DNA of 64,000 bases from JAJDTQ01 sp963422385 (GTDB lineage Bacteria > Desulfobacterota > Binatia > UBA9968 > JAJDTQ01). The translations under genes were made by a program, and so were the position numbers. The stretch lies in assembly GCA_963422385.1 (NCBI GenBank), contig OY729432.1, positions 2,914,001 through 2,978,000 on the forward strand. The letters run 5' to 3'. Positions 1 through 8,847 of this stretch are shown one piece after another (the stretch's first letter is position 1; every line of letters begins with the position of its first letter). The notes under the pieces were generated by a model. It saw nothing but the letters and a program-made list of their open reading frames with translations. It was not told the origin of the DNA and did no database searches.

Positions 1-131
1 AAGGGCAAATCAGTGAACGGGTGGACAGCCTGAGAGGACGCTTGGTCGATCTCCAACACCGGCAGCAGTCCGCAACGGCCGCCCCTGAGCCGGTTCCGCA
101 GCAACCGCGCCCCAGGCTTGGAGAGGATTAG
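1..131 (+). CDS. C-terminal end of an unidentified protein (partial)
   Basis: An open frame enters from the left edge and stops at TAG 129-131, giving about 42 residues rich in Gln, Pro and Arg and ending in RLGED. It finishes 3 bases before the ATG of the coiled-coil AAA+ gene, so it is probably an upstream member of the same operon. The visible part has an amphipathic, helix-like stretch followed by a low-complexity Pro/Gln tail. No family can be assigned from so short a segment. Confidence 0.6.
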   Translation, partial: GQISERVDSLRGRLVDLQHRQQSATAAPEPVPQQPRPRLGED

Positions 132-134
132 ACG

Positions 135-2264
135 ATGAATTGGGTTCTGTATCCCGAGGTGCTTTCGATCATGATCGCGGTCCTGGCCATGATCGGTGTG
201 TTTGGGCTTGCATTCGCCTATGGTGTGCACCATCGTTTTGCCTGGGCGCAGTTGCCGGCGGCCGCCCGCGATGCGGAGTTGGCGACTCGGGTCATGCAGC
301 GAGAGGCCGAGCTTCTCGACAAGGAACAGCGGTTGGAGCGACTGAACGAACAGATCCGCGACCGCGAAGCCAAGCTGCTGGAGCGGGACCAGTTGAAAGA
401 TGAGGCAGAGTACTGGAAATCCCGGATCGAGGCCATCAAGGCCGAGTATGCCGGGCTTGATGGGTTACGGGCTGAAATCGAGGAGGTGCGCGAGTCCTTC
501 CGCCAGGAGATGGAGGGTCTGGCCGATGCGGAAAGACAAGCACGGGAGGCCAAGGGCGAGTGGGAGGATGCGCGCATGCGCGTGGCCGACGCGGAGCGCC
601 GCCTCGCCGAGGTAGCCGACGCGGAGGGCCGCCTGCGCGAGGCGCATCAGGAGTTGGTCCATGCCGTGGCGGAACTGGAAATCAGGCTAACCTCCAGGAA
701 AGCCGAGTACAAAGACTTGCTTGAGGCACTGGAGCGGGGCCAGGACCGATTGAGCCGGATCGAGCATGTGGTGGAATCGCTGGACGCCCGGCAGAAATCG
801 CTGGACGCCGAGCTCCGTAGCGACGAGGAACGGCTGATGACCGTCAAGACCGAATTGGGCGATCTGGAGCCTGCTCGCGAGCAATTGGCCAAAGCCCGAG
901 AGTCGCTGCAATCCGTCGAACGAGACCTGAAGCACAAGCGTGAAATACTGTTGAACTTGGAGTCCGATGAGGCGTGGCTATATGCTCAGATCGCGCGTAG
1001 GCGGGCCGAATTGGACGAACTTACCGAAAAGGGTGATGGGCGCAGCGAGACCGATTCTTCGCTCGACGATCTTCTCATGCCCCCAGCCTGCCTCGCGAGC
1101 GACAACGGCACCCTCGTCCTGCCGGACAAGCAGCCCGCCGAACAGGAGATGGAGGCACTGCAACGGGTCCGCGCTCACCTGGCGGAATGCGGTCTGTTCT
1201 TCAGCCAACGCGTGGTCAATGCCTTCCATACGAGTCTGAAGACCGCAGTCCTGTCCCCCCTCACCGTGTTGGCAGGCGTCAGTGGCACGGGCAAGAGCCA
1301 GTTGCCGCGTTTCTACGCTGACGCACTGGGGCTTCATTTCCTGAAGATTCCGGTCCAACCGCGCTGGGACGGTCCACAGGATCTGTTCGGCTTCTACAAC
1401 TACATCGAGAGGCGTTACCGGGCGACGGATCTGGCCCGCGCCTTGGTCCATCTGGACCGCTACAACTGGTCCGAGCAAGCGGAGAGCTTTGACGACCGCG
1501 TGCTGCTCGTCCTCTTGGACGAGATGAACCTGGCGCGGGTGGAACACTATTTTTCCGAATTCCTTAGCCGCCTGGAGGGCCGCCCGCTCGACAAAGATGC
1601 CGCCAACCCCGATGTCCGGCGTCCTGCGGAAATCGAGATCGACGTTAGCCGAAGGGGTCAGACCAAACGCGTCTATGCTGGTCAGAACGTTCTGTTCGTC
1701 GGCACGATGAATGAAGATGAATCGACCTTGTCCTTGTCGGACAAGGTGCTGGACCGCGCCAACGTGTTACGTTTTCCGAAACCGAAGGCTCTGCAGTGGA
1801 AACTTCCCACGGTGGGCGGACGGCACAAGGCGATGGGTCATCTCACCAAGTCACACTGGACGCAAGGCTGGACGCGAAGTGTGGCGGAGATGGACAATAA
1901 CGCCCGTGAGAGGGTCGAGCAGAGGGTGTCGGAGATCAACGCCATCATGGACGACATGGGACGGCCGTTTGGCCATCGCATGGGCCAAGCGATATTGCAC
2001 TATTGCGCGAACTACCCCTCCGATCCGAACGATACCGGCAATCTGGATGCGATCGACAATGCGCTCGCCGACCAGATCGAGATGAGAATCCTCCCAAGGC
2101 TTCACGGTGTACTCGTGGATGAGCAGCGCAGCCACCTGGACGGCTTGGCGCGCGTTGCGACGTCGCTGGGGGATAAGGCACTTGATGAAGCCATCGACAG
2201 CACCGCCCGGCGGTCGCAAGAGCGCGACGGCCTGTTTGTCTGGCGCGGCTTCACCAGGGAGTGA
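135..2264 (+). CDS. Membrane-anchored coiled-coil AAA+ NTPase, McrB-like
   Basis: The 709-residue protein has one hydrophobic segment (about residues 5-30), a long Glu/Arg-rich coiled coil (about 45-300) and a C-terminal AAA+ module. The Walker A motif GVSGTGKS lies at about 381-388, Walker B LLVLLDEMN at about 457-465, and a GTMNEDES segment at about 522 resembles the McrB nucleotide-specificity motif. McrB-type NTPases form hexamers that drive a partner nuclease; here the N-terminus predicts tethering to the inner membrane. The stop overlaps the next gene's GTG by 4 bp, so the two are probably translated together. The coiled-coil/McrB layout resembles the CoCoNuT class of McrBC-like type IV systems, which is an inference. 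The AAA+ assignment is firm; the defence role is not. Confidence 0.85.
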   Translation: MNWVLYPEVLSIMIAVLAMIGVFGLAFAYGVHHRFAWAQLPAAARDAELATRVMQREAELLDKEQRLERLNEQIRDREAKLLERDQLKDEAEYWKSRIEAIKAEYAGLDGLRAEIEEVRESFRQEMEGLADAERQAREAKGEWEDARMRVADAERRLAEVADAEGRLREAHQELVHAVAELEIRLTSRKAEYKDLLEALERGQDRLSRIEHVVESLDARQKSLDAELRSDEERLMTVKTELGDLEPAREQLAKARESLQSVERDLKHKREILLNLESDEAWLYAQIARRRAELDELTEKGDGRSETDSSLDDLLMPPACLASDNGTLVLPDKQPAEQEMEALQRVRAHLAECGLFFSQRVVNAFHTSLKTAVLSPLTVLAGVSGTGKSQLPRFYADALGLHFLKIPVQPRWDGPQDLFGFYNYIERRYRATDLARALVHLDRYNWSEQAESFDDRVLLVLLDEMNLARVEHYFSEFLSRLEGRPLDKDAANPDVRRPAEIEIDVSRRGQTKRVYAGQNVLFVGTMNEDESTLSLSDKVLDRANVLRFPKPKALQWKLPTVGGRHKAMGHLTKSHWTQGWTRSVAEMDNNARERVEQRVSEINAIMDDMGRPFGHRMGQAILHYCANYPSDPNDTGNLDAIDNALADQIEMRILPRLHGVLVDEQRSHLDGLARVATSLGDKALDEAIDSTARRSQERDGLFVWRGFTRE

Positions 2265-3895
2265 CACAACGGGTCATGGCGACGCCGGACCTTATCCTTT
2301 TGCGCCTACCCTGGGGGCTGATCGGGCTTTCCAAGACACGACTGGACATCACGGATCCGCGGGATGGATTGGATGCCTGCGGCTGTATCGCTCCTCTCCT
2401 GTTCAGCCGTGACGACAAGTCTGTCCTGCTTAACGGCGATGATCGCCTACTGGAACTATTCGTCGAATTCCGGACGCGTCTTGACGAGACCCAGCGGGTG
2501 TGGGACATCCCGGTCCCATTGCACGGCCGCGAATCGCAGAGCCTGCGTTTCCATTCATGGGATCGCGAGGTGACGTTCGTTTGGCCGAACGGCATCGATC
2601 GCCCGCCGACCACCCGCTCGGGTGAAGAGGATGGCGAAGATCAAGAGGAGCCCGGGACGCGCGTCCATCGTTTCCTGCGTACCATCCGCGCGCGCATGCA
2701 GGACTTTGAAACGGTCCTGTCGGACGGGCTGGACCCGTGGGATTACGTCCCCAAGCTTTGGCTTGACTCGCAGATCCCGCGTGATCCCACCATGGACATC
2801 CTCGTGCAGCACGCGCGCGAGCATCGCGCTACCTGGAGCGACATCGCAAAGCACCCAAGGCGGCTACTCAACCGCCGGCGCGAACTCGTGGCACTGTCAC
2901 GCGTGCAGGAGCTGGACGTACAATGTATGCAGTGGTTGTCGCGCCAGCCCGGCGAGACACTGGCGGAGCGCGCCGGCGGGCGCCAGCGTATCATGGCGTT
3001 TGCCCGCTACGAGAACCGCAACACTCTGGAGAACCGCGTCTTTCTGGACCTGATGGTCCGCAGCGCCGCGGCAGCCCGGGATTATCTCGCCATGAATCAG
3101 GGCCGGAAGGGCAGCGCGCCTTCCCCCCGCAGGCGGCGGTTGCAGTGGGTCGAGGCATACAAGCGAGAATGCCGTCGCATTGAGGCGGGTATGGCCCGGC
3201 ATGGCGTGCTGCGCCAAACTGATCCGGTTCCGCCGAACTACGTCCTGCTCTACGACCAGCGCTATCGCCGTGTCTGGACCGCGAGGCAAGAGATCATCCG
3301 GCGCGAACGGGCGATGGACGACTTGTGGCGGTGGCAACGCCGATCCTGGGCGGAATTTTGCAAGGCGACCGTGGCCGCCAGCCTGATTTGGCTTCCCGGA
3401 ACCCAACGCTTCTTCTCCGCTCCGCTGTTCGTGACAGACGAGCACCGGCGGGGGCACTGGCTGGTCCACGATGACCCCATGATCGTCGTTGCCCATTGGG
3501 AAAGGGGGTGGGTGGCGGAACTGCTGTCTGGAAATTCCGACGATGTGCCGAAGAAGCACCGCGAGTTGTGCGCGTCTTTCTGGCTGCGCTGCGCCGATCT
3601 GGACGGCGGAGACTTTGCCTATCTCCCGGTATGGACCGTCCACCCCATGGGAGAGGAATGCAGCCTGCGCGAACTCGTCGGTTCGGCCGATAGGGCGTAC
3701 CGTATGCTGCGTGATCGGAGCCGACTGATCGGAGGTGTCGTGCTGGTCTCGCAGATCGATGGGTCGGTCGAGGCGAGAACCCAACGCAAGGGGTTCGTCT
3801 ACGGCTGCGAGTTCGGCCCGTATGACAACCAGCTCCCCGACGCGATGGAGCGCTTGGCGAAAGACATACAGTCCAGGATCGAGGATTCGTTGTGA
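2261..3895 (+). CDS. DUF2357/McrC-like partner protein
   Basis: A 544-residue soluble protein. The GTG at 2261 sits in a GTGA overlap with the upstream stop; an ATG at 2276 is an alternative start. The central region, around a NRNTLENRVF segment near residue 250, resembles the DUF2357 region found beside McrB-like NTPases, where such proteins act as the McrC-like adaptor or nuclease subunit. I could not find a convincing PD-(D/E)XK catalytic pair in the C-terminal third, so nuclease activity is unproven. It lies between the McrB-like and Hsp70-like genes with 4-bp overlaps on both sides, which argues for fixed stoichiometry in one complex. The family assignment rests on context plus this motif. 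Confidence 0.65.
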   Translation: MTQRVMATPDLILLRLPWGLIGLSKTRLDITDPRDGLDACGCIAPLLFSRDDKSVLLNGDDRLLELFVEFRTRLDETQRVWDIPVPLHGRESQSLRFHSWDREVTFVWPNGIDRPPTTRSGEEDGEDQEEPGTRVHRFLRTIRARMQDFETVLSDGLDPWDYVPKLWLDSQIPRDPTMDILVQHAREHRATWSDIAKHPRRLLNRRRELVALSRVQELDVQCMQWLSRQPGETLAERAGGRQRIMAFARYENRNTLENRVFLDLMVRSAAAARDYLAMNQGRKGSAPSPRRRRLQWVEAYKRECRRIEAGMARHGVLRQTDPVPPNYVLLYDQRYRRVWTARQEIIRRERAMDDLWRWQRRSWAEFCKATVAASLIWLPGTQRFFSAPLFVTDEHRRGHWLVHDDPMIVVAHWERGWVAELLSGNSDDVPKKHRELCASFWLRCADLDGGDFAYLPVWTVHPMGEECSLRELVGSADRAYRMLRDRSRLIGGVVLVSQIDGSVEARTQRKGFVYGCEFGPYDNQLPDAMERLAKDIQSRIEDSL

Positions 3896-6468
3896 AATCC
3901 TTGACCGGGATGGATATAAACGGGATTCGCGACGCGCTGGCAAGGCGCGAGGTGGCGGATGAAAACGATGAACCGGAAATTGTCGAGTTGGGAGTTCGTG
4001 GCGGTTTCATCCGTCTGCAGTCGAGTGATGGCCGGTGGCTGGGCGGTGCGCAGACGGAACCGGCGCCGCATGGCCGTGGCCCGGGGTGGGGACGGATCGG
4101 TGCCGCCGACAACCGAATCGATACTCTGAAGATCGTGGAGGAAATCCGAGAGACCGACCCCAGCGACGCAACCAAGCTCGCTTTTACCTCGGCGCTGCCC
4201 ACCCTCGTCGGCGCCACCGATCTCGCGGTCTTCGCGGTTCCGGACACTCTTACGCACGGCGAGGTCTTCCGCGACAGATATCTGGGTTTACTCAAACGGG
4301 TGGATGGCCTGCGCCGCCCGCTTCTGCTCTGGCGCCCGGTTGCGGCACTCCTGGGCTGGATCTATAACCATAAGGATCCGCCGGATGCCTCTCCGGGCTG
4401 TAATATCGCCATTCTTTCGTTGATGGCGGATGGAGTTCACCTTTCCGTGCTGTCGTTGGAGGAGGAGTATCATGGCGGCATCCGGCTACTTGTTCCCCAA
4501 CGCACCACGCCCGGGCGGCTGATCGGCGCGTCCTTCCGGGGTCTCGCCCTAGTGGAAGAGGCTCGACGCCGGCTGGAGCAGGCATCCGGTTTGTCTGCCG
4601 AAGTGGTCAACGCCGCCGCGCTGTCACCCTGGCGCTTCGCTGCAGGGGCGAAGCTGCTGCCGGAGCTTGCCCGTTTGCCCATCAACCGCGGCTGGAGGAA
4701 GTTGCCGCAACTCGACTACAGTGGCCTGCGACCAGACGAGAGTGATCTTGAGGAGGATGTCCTGGAAGGGCTCGGCAATGCGGACGTGCTGCTGGTCGAA
4801 GGGCCGTTTGCCGGCAACATTGCATGGCGCGACGGCGTTGTGGAAGCATTGAAATCACGCACACGGCTGCCGGAACAGGTCGCAACGCTGGATCACAAGG
4901 CCGTGGCCCTCGGTTGCCTGATGGCAGCGGAACGCCACCGGTTCGGCCAACCGGTCTACTTCGACTTCCTGCCCCAACTCCAGATCAATGCAATGTTGGG
5001 TGAAGCCCCGGAATTCGTCGATCTGATCGCCCGCGGCCGACGCTGCCCTGGCGGCCAGTCGTTTCATGCCGAAGCTCCGGGTGAGTACGTCGTCGGCAGG
5101 GGCGCGACGCGGCTCACCCTGTGGCTGTTCAAGGAAGACTTCGAGCGAGGCCGCAAGGCTGACGTTCAGCTAAGGAGGGAGGCCGACCGGCGGTATCGAC
5201 TGTCCGTGTCCGTCGAACAGACGCCTGGCCAAGGCTTCGCCGAGGTGCGCATCTCCTCGCCCGAGTTCGATGCGCTCCGCCAATCCCCCATCACGCTTGA
5301 CTGGACGCGTATGGAAGAGACCGAACAGACACGCGAGGAGATACTGAAGGAACTGGCCGGCCAGACTCAAGCCCGGCTTCGCTGGCCGGATACGGCCGTG
5401 AAACAGGGCCACCCTTTCTTGTGGCTGACGGAACACCCCAAGGGCGACCTCATTGCTCAGTTGGCCGCCTATCGCGCCGCTCCGCTACTGCGCCGTGTCC
5501 GGATCGATGCGGATGCCCGGGAGATATTGAAGACCCTGCGCCAACGGTTCAGTCGGCCTGACAACCCCTCTTCCCTGGGTCGAAAATTGGGTCTCGACAT
5601 CGCCGAAGTGGGCAGTTTTCGTGCGCTTGACAGCGACGGAAGCTTGCCAAGACCGATGAGCGACCTTGTGGTTGCCGAGGACGCAGGCAAGGCGCTCGAT
5701 CTCACTCTTTCCAAACTTGAGAGGGATCTGACCGATCTGCAGCGCCGCTTTGACCAGCAAATCGATAAGAATATCCTGGGCGATATCCTGGGCTTCGCTA
5801 GTTGGTGCTTCTGGCGCTGTCCGCCCGGCATCGCTGATGTACTTCTTGGCACCTACGAAGGCGGCTATTCCTACGACATCGATCACACGCTCCTTTGCGA
5901 AGGTGTGGCTCGCGTCGTCTGGAAGACAGATCAACTGAAGCGCTATTTCAAGGCGCTGGAACGGCGGCTGGCACATACGGGCGGCATCACCACGGCGGAG
6001 AGTGCAGGTCTCGCCCGAGTTCTGGCGACTTTGGACGAAGCGGCTGTCGTCCTGAACGGCACGCTCGCCGATCGCATCGTGGAAGTGACCGTCCAGACGG
6101 TTACGGACGAGAACAAGAAGGGTATGAAAACGGCTTACAAGAAACTTTTCAAGACTACCCTCTTGATGCTGGCGGCGCTGCTGCGCCACCGCCAAGCGCG
6201 TCCGACTTTCCTCGATCCCGATGACGACTACGCTGGACAACAGCTTCCGGGGACGTTGGACAAGTCCGAGGAGCGCAACCTTGAGTTCGCGGGTCACAGT
6301 GAACGGTTGGCGGACCGCAGCCACGAGTCGACTCGCGCCTCACATCTGGCGGCGGCCAGACGTTTGCACGCCAACGCCAAAATCATCGTCGATCTAAAAA
6401 ACTTCATCCATCGCCAAGGCCGCAACCCCAACATCATCGAGCATATCGACGCGCTCGATGAGGAATGA
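3892..6468 (+). CDS. Hsp70/actin-fold-like protein of the operon (SrfB-like)
   Basis: An 858-residue protein starting at GTG 3892, which overlaps the previous stop by 4 bp. The N-terminal ~400 residues have an actin/Hsp70-like look: a segment leading to AVPDTLTHGEVF, then LLWRPVAALLGW, LLVEGPFAGNIAW near residue 300, and a GCLMAAERH segment followed by YFDFLPQLQI. The stretch at about 400-475 (GRGATRLTLWLFKEDF onward) looks like an Hsp70-type beta substrate domain. The C-terminal half is helical. Hsp70-like and SrfB-like proteins occur in some defence or virulence loci but their role there is unsettled. No signal peptide or membrane segment is visible. The fold is inferred by eye and needs a profile search or structure prediction. 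Confidence 0.55.
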   Translation: MKSLTGMDINGIRDALARREVADENDEPEIVELGVRGGFIRLQSSDGRWLGGAQTEPAPHGRGPGWGRIGAADNRIDTLKIVEEIRETDPSDATKLAFTSALPTLVGATDLAVFAVPDTLTHGEVFRDRYLGLLKRVDGLRRPLLLWRPVAALLGWIYNHKDPPDASPGCNIAILSLMADGVHLSVLSLEEEYHGGIRLLVPQRTTPGRLIGASFRGLALVEEARRRLEQASGLSAEVVNAAALSPWRFAAGAKLLPELARLPINRGWRKLPQLDYSGLRPDESDLEEDVLEGLGNADVLLVEGPFAGNIAWRDGVVEALKSRTRLPEQVATLDHKAVALGCLMAAERHRFGQPVYFDFLPQLQINAMLGEAPEFVDLIARGRRCPGGQSFHAEAPGEYVVGRGATRLTLWLFKEDFERGRKADVQLRREADRRYRLSVSVEQTPGQGFAEVRISSPEFDALRQSPITLDWTRMEETEQTREEILKELAGQTQARLRWPDTAVKQGHPFLWLTEHPKGDLIAQLAAYRAAPLLRRVRIDADAREILKTLRQRFSRPDNPSSLGRKLGLDIAEVGSFRALDSDGSLPRPMSDLVVAEDAGKALDLTLSKLERDLTDLQRRFDQQIDKNILGDILGFASWCFWRCPPGIADVLLGTYEGGYSYDIDHTLLCEGVARVVWKTDQLKRYFKALERRLAHTGGITTAESAGLARVLATLDEAAVVLNGTLADRIVEVTVQTVTDENKKGMKTAYKKLFKTTLLMLAALLRHRQARPTFLDPDDDYAGQQLPGTLDKSEERNLEFAGHSERLADRSHESTRASHLAAARRLHANAKIIVDLKNFIHRQGRNPNIIEHIDALDEE

Positions 6469-6544
6469 AGGCCACTAGCGATGTTGCGCTCTCGATCTCA
6501 AACCTCCCCCGCAAGCTTCTTGACCTTTCCAGCGGGCGGCACTG

Positions 6545-7493
6545 GTGGACCCCCATCACTGAATTGAGTGGTACTTGATATATGCTTCCAAGTTGTTTGG
6601 GTCATCCTTGGGTCACGGGATTGAAGGTCGGGAGGATCATCATGCCGGGGAAGAAGTACCGAGTCAGGTTGAGTCCACAGGAGCGAGAGGAACTCGAGGG
6701 GCTGGTGTCGCGAGGACGCAGCGCGGCCTACAAGCAGACCCATGCCCGGATCGTGCTGATGAGCGATGAGAGACAAGCGGGCCGGCCGATGAAGGACGAG
6801 GAGATCGCTCAAGCTCTGAAGGTGGGGCGCGCGATGGTGGAACGGGTGCGGCGGCGTTGCGTGGAGGGGGCGTGGAATCGCAAGACACAGCTTCGGCGGC
6901 GGTCGAAGAAGCTTGATGGCGAAGGGCAGAGGCATTTGATTGCGATGGCGTGCAGCGAGCCGCGGCAAGGGCGGACGAGTTGAAAGCGGAAGCTGTTGGC
7001 GGACGAGTTGGTGGAGCAGGAGATTGTCGGCTCGATCAGCACCGAGACGGTGCGCAAGGCATTGGAAAGCTCAAGCCGTGGGTGAAGAAAGTTGGTGCAT
7101 TCCCCCCGGAGGGCAATGCCCATTTTGCATGCGCCATGGAGGATGTGCTGGAAGTCTGCCAGCGCTCGTATGCGGAGAACGAAGGGTTGGTCTGCATGGA
7201 TGAGACCAGCAGGCAGCCGGTGAAGGAGACGCGCGCGCCGCGCCCGGCGCAGCCCGGCAGGACCCGGGCATACGACTACGAATACGAACGCAAGGGTGTC
7301 AGCAACTTGTTCATGCTGTTTGCGCCCTTGGAGGGGTGGCGACGCGTCGAGGTCACGGACCGGCGCACGAAAGTCGATTGGACGCATGCCATCAAGATCG
7401 GGAGACCATTCGGGTGAACTGGCGCTTCACCACCGAGGATGCCCGCATCAGACTTGAATCCCTCTACCCTTCAATACAGAATTGCTGAACCAC
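6545..7493 (+). mobile_element. IS630-type insertion (family 1, copy 1), decayed
   Basis: The element is bounded by TG dinucleotides (6543-6544 and 7494-7495), within a CACTGGTGG repeat at 6540-6548 and 7491-7499. Its left end matches the outer end of the copy at 24493-25709. Compared with that copy it lacks the internal part of the transposase carrying the DDE region (junction near 7397), so it cannot move itself. It lies inside the last gene of the defence-like operon. A TA-like 2-bp duplication is the IS630 habit; here it reads TG. Confidence 0.8.
6642..7487 (+). pseudogene. IS630-family transposase remnant
   Basis: The frame begins MPGKKYRVRLSPQER with a helix-turn-helix region typical of IS630 transposases. 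It is broken by a TGA at 6981-6983 where sister copies read TGG (Trp), by a small in-frame loss near 6870, by a frame change near 7066 that is also present in the other copies, and by a large deletion near 7397. The downstream part still encodes the segments NAHFACAMEDV and GLVCMDETS, followed directly by the extreme C-terminus. No active product is expected. Confidence 0.8.
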
Positions 7494-7742
7494 TGGTGGC
7501 CTGTGTCACAAACGGCTTTATAGCAAGGTACATTTGATATTGGTCCGCTTCTCGGCGTCCTATCCGATCTTTCCGACGAGACCCGTCGCGTGCTCGATGT
7601 TATGGAGGTTGGCATCCGCCAATCACGTCATCGAAGCGGCTACGAAGAATGGCTTACCGGGTATCTGCCGCTGACCGAAAACGCCGCCGTCCACCGTCTT
7701 GCCGTCGGGTGCGTTGAGGCTCCTCGCGTGGCGGAGTGATGT

Positions 7743-8762
7743 CTATTCCCTATCTTCCCGATCGAGCCCGGTCATCTCGAGCATCGGCCGGTCGGTCACC
7801 GAGAACAGGATCGCGGGCTCGGTCTCGGATGCGTTGCGGAAGTGGTGCCAGCGCCACGACGGCAGGGTGAAGCTGTCGTTCACGTCCCACTCGAGCTCGA
7901 TGGGCTCGTCGCGGTCCACGATGGTGACGCCCCGTCCCTGAACGGCGTGATAGTGGGTGGTGCCGGTGTGGCGGTGCGGCCGTGTGGCCTGGCCCGGCAG
8001 CAGCATCTGGATGTGGCAGGTCATGGTCAGGAAGGTGTGCCCGCCGGTGACGGGGTTCTTGTATTCGAGCAGCACCCCGTCGTAGGGGTCACCGCGGCCC
8101 GCGTCCGCGACCTCGTTCAACGCCTCGAGGGTCTCGTCCCACTTGTAGTGGTACGGCACGCCGGCTCCCTCGTACTGCACCTCCGGCTCCCGGATCGGGC
8201 CATGGAGGCGGCGTGACGCCCCGGACTTCCGCGTCAGGGGCTGCTGGATCCCTTCGGACCACTCTTCCCGAAACCGCGAGGCGCCGAGGAAGTTGACCAC
8301 CCCGACGTCGAGGGCGTCGATCCAGATAATGGGTTCCCTGGAGTCGTTCACGTGGTCGTGCCACACCCAGTTGGGCTGGATCAGCAGGTCTCCCGGCTGC
8401 ATGGTCATGGGCTCGCCGTTGGACGTGGTGTAGGCGCCGCCGCCCTTGACGACGAACCGCAGGGCCGTGTTGGTGTGCCTGTGAGCGGGCGCGGCCTCCC
8501 CCGGCAGCACGACCTGAAAGCCCATGATGATGGTGCGGCTCTCGGTCTCGAGTCCGATGTTCCGCCGAAAAGCCTCCGGTCCGATGCGCACTACGTCCGC
8601 GGCCTGCATCAAGGCGGGATGGACCTCGTCCCAGCGCCAGAGCCGGGGCTCGACGTTGTGATGCTGGCGCTGGCGCTGCCAATACCCGACAAGCCCGAGC
8701 GCGGCGAATTTCTCGTGCAACTCGTCCAGCCTCTGCTGATGATCCGTCGCGACCTTGGCCAT
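7743..8762 (-). CDS. Bicupin ring-cleavage dioxygenase-like protein (gentisate 1,2-dioxygenase family)
   Basis: A 339-residue protein starting MAKVATDHQQ, with an AGAGGGA ribosome site upstream; a longer in-frame start at 8837 is less likely. Two cupin barrels are visible. The first has PAHRHTNTALRF and a later WVWHDH; the second has RPHRHTGTTHYH and WRWHHF, so both keep metal-binding His clusters. Gentisate and 1-hydroxy-2-naphthoate dioxygenases have this architecture and use Fe(II) and O2 to open hydroxylated aromatic acids. It lies 85 bp downstream of the DapA/NahE-like gene on the same strand, which suggests one transcript. It is one of four bicupins in the window. The substrate is unknown. 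Confidence 0.75.
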   Translation of the reverse strand: MAKVATDHQQRLDELHEKFAALGLVGYWQRQRQHHNVEPRLWRWDEVHPALMQAADVVRIGPEAFRRNIGLETESRTIIMGFQVVLPGEAAPAHRHTNTALRFVVKGGGAYTTSNGEPMTMQPGDLLIQPNWVWHDHVNDSREPIIWIDALDVGVVNFLGASRFREEWSEGIQQPLTRKSGASRRLHGPIREPEVQYEGAGVPYHYKWDETLEALNEVADAGRGDPYDGVLLEYKNPVTGGHTFLTMTCHIQMLLPGQATRPHRHTGTTHYHAVQGRGVTIVDRDEPIELEWDVNDSFTLPSWRWHHFRNASETEPAILFSVTDRPMLEMTGLDREDRE

Positions 8763-8847
8763 GTTCGTATTCCCTCTGCTCCGGACCCCCGGCTTGTGGG
8801 CCGCTCGCGCGCTCGCCGACGCGCTTTCAACCTGCACACGCGGCGCG

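Larger units (their letters stand above)
6465..7739 (+). pseudogene. Fifth operon gene, split by an IS630 insertion
   Basis: An ATG at 6465 overlaps the upstream TGA (ATGA) and opens a frame starting MKATSDVALSIS. After 26 codons it is broken by the IS at 6545-7493. Removing the IS and one copy of the flanking TG dinucleotide rejoins the frame exactly (RHWWPVSQTAL) and it continues to TGA 7737-7739, ending VEAPRVAE. One in-frame TAG (7521-7523) remains in the rejoined frame, so decay continued after insertion. The restored protein would be about 107 residues. The family is not recognised. It was probably a small subunit of the system encoded by the genes at 135-6468, which may now be incomplete. 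Confidence 0.7.
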
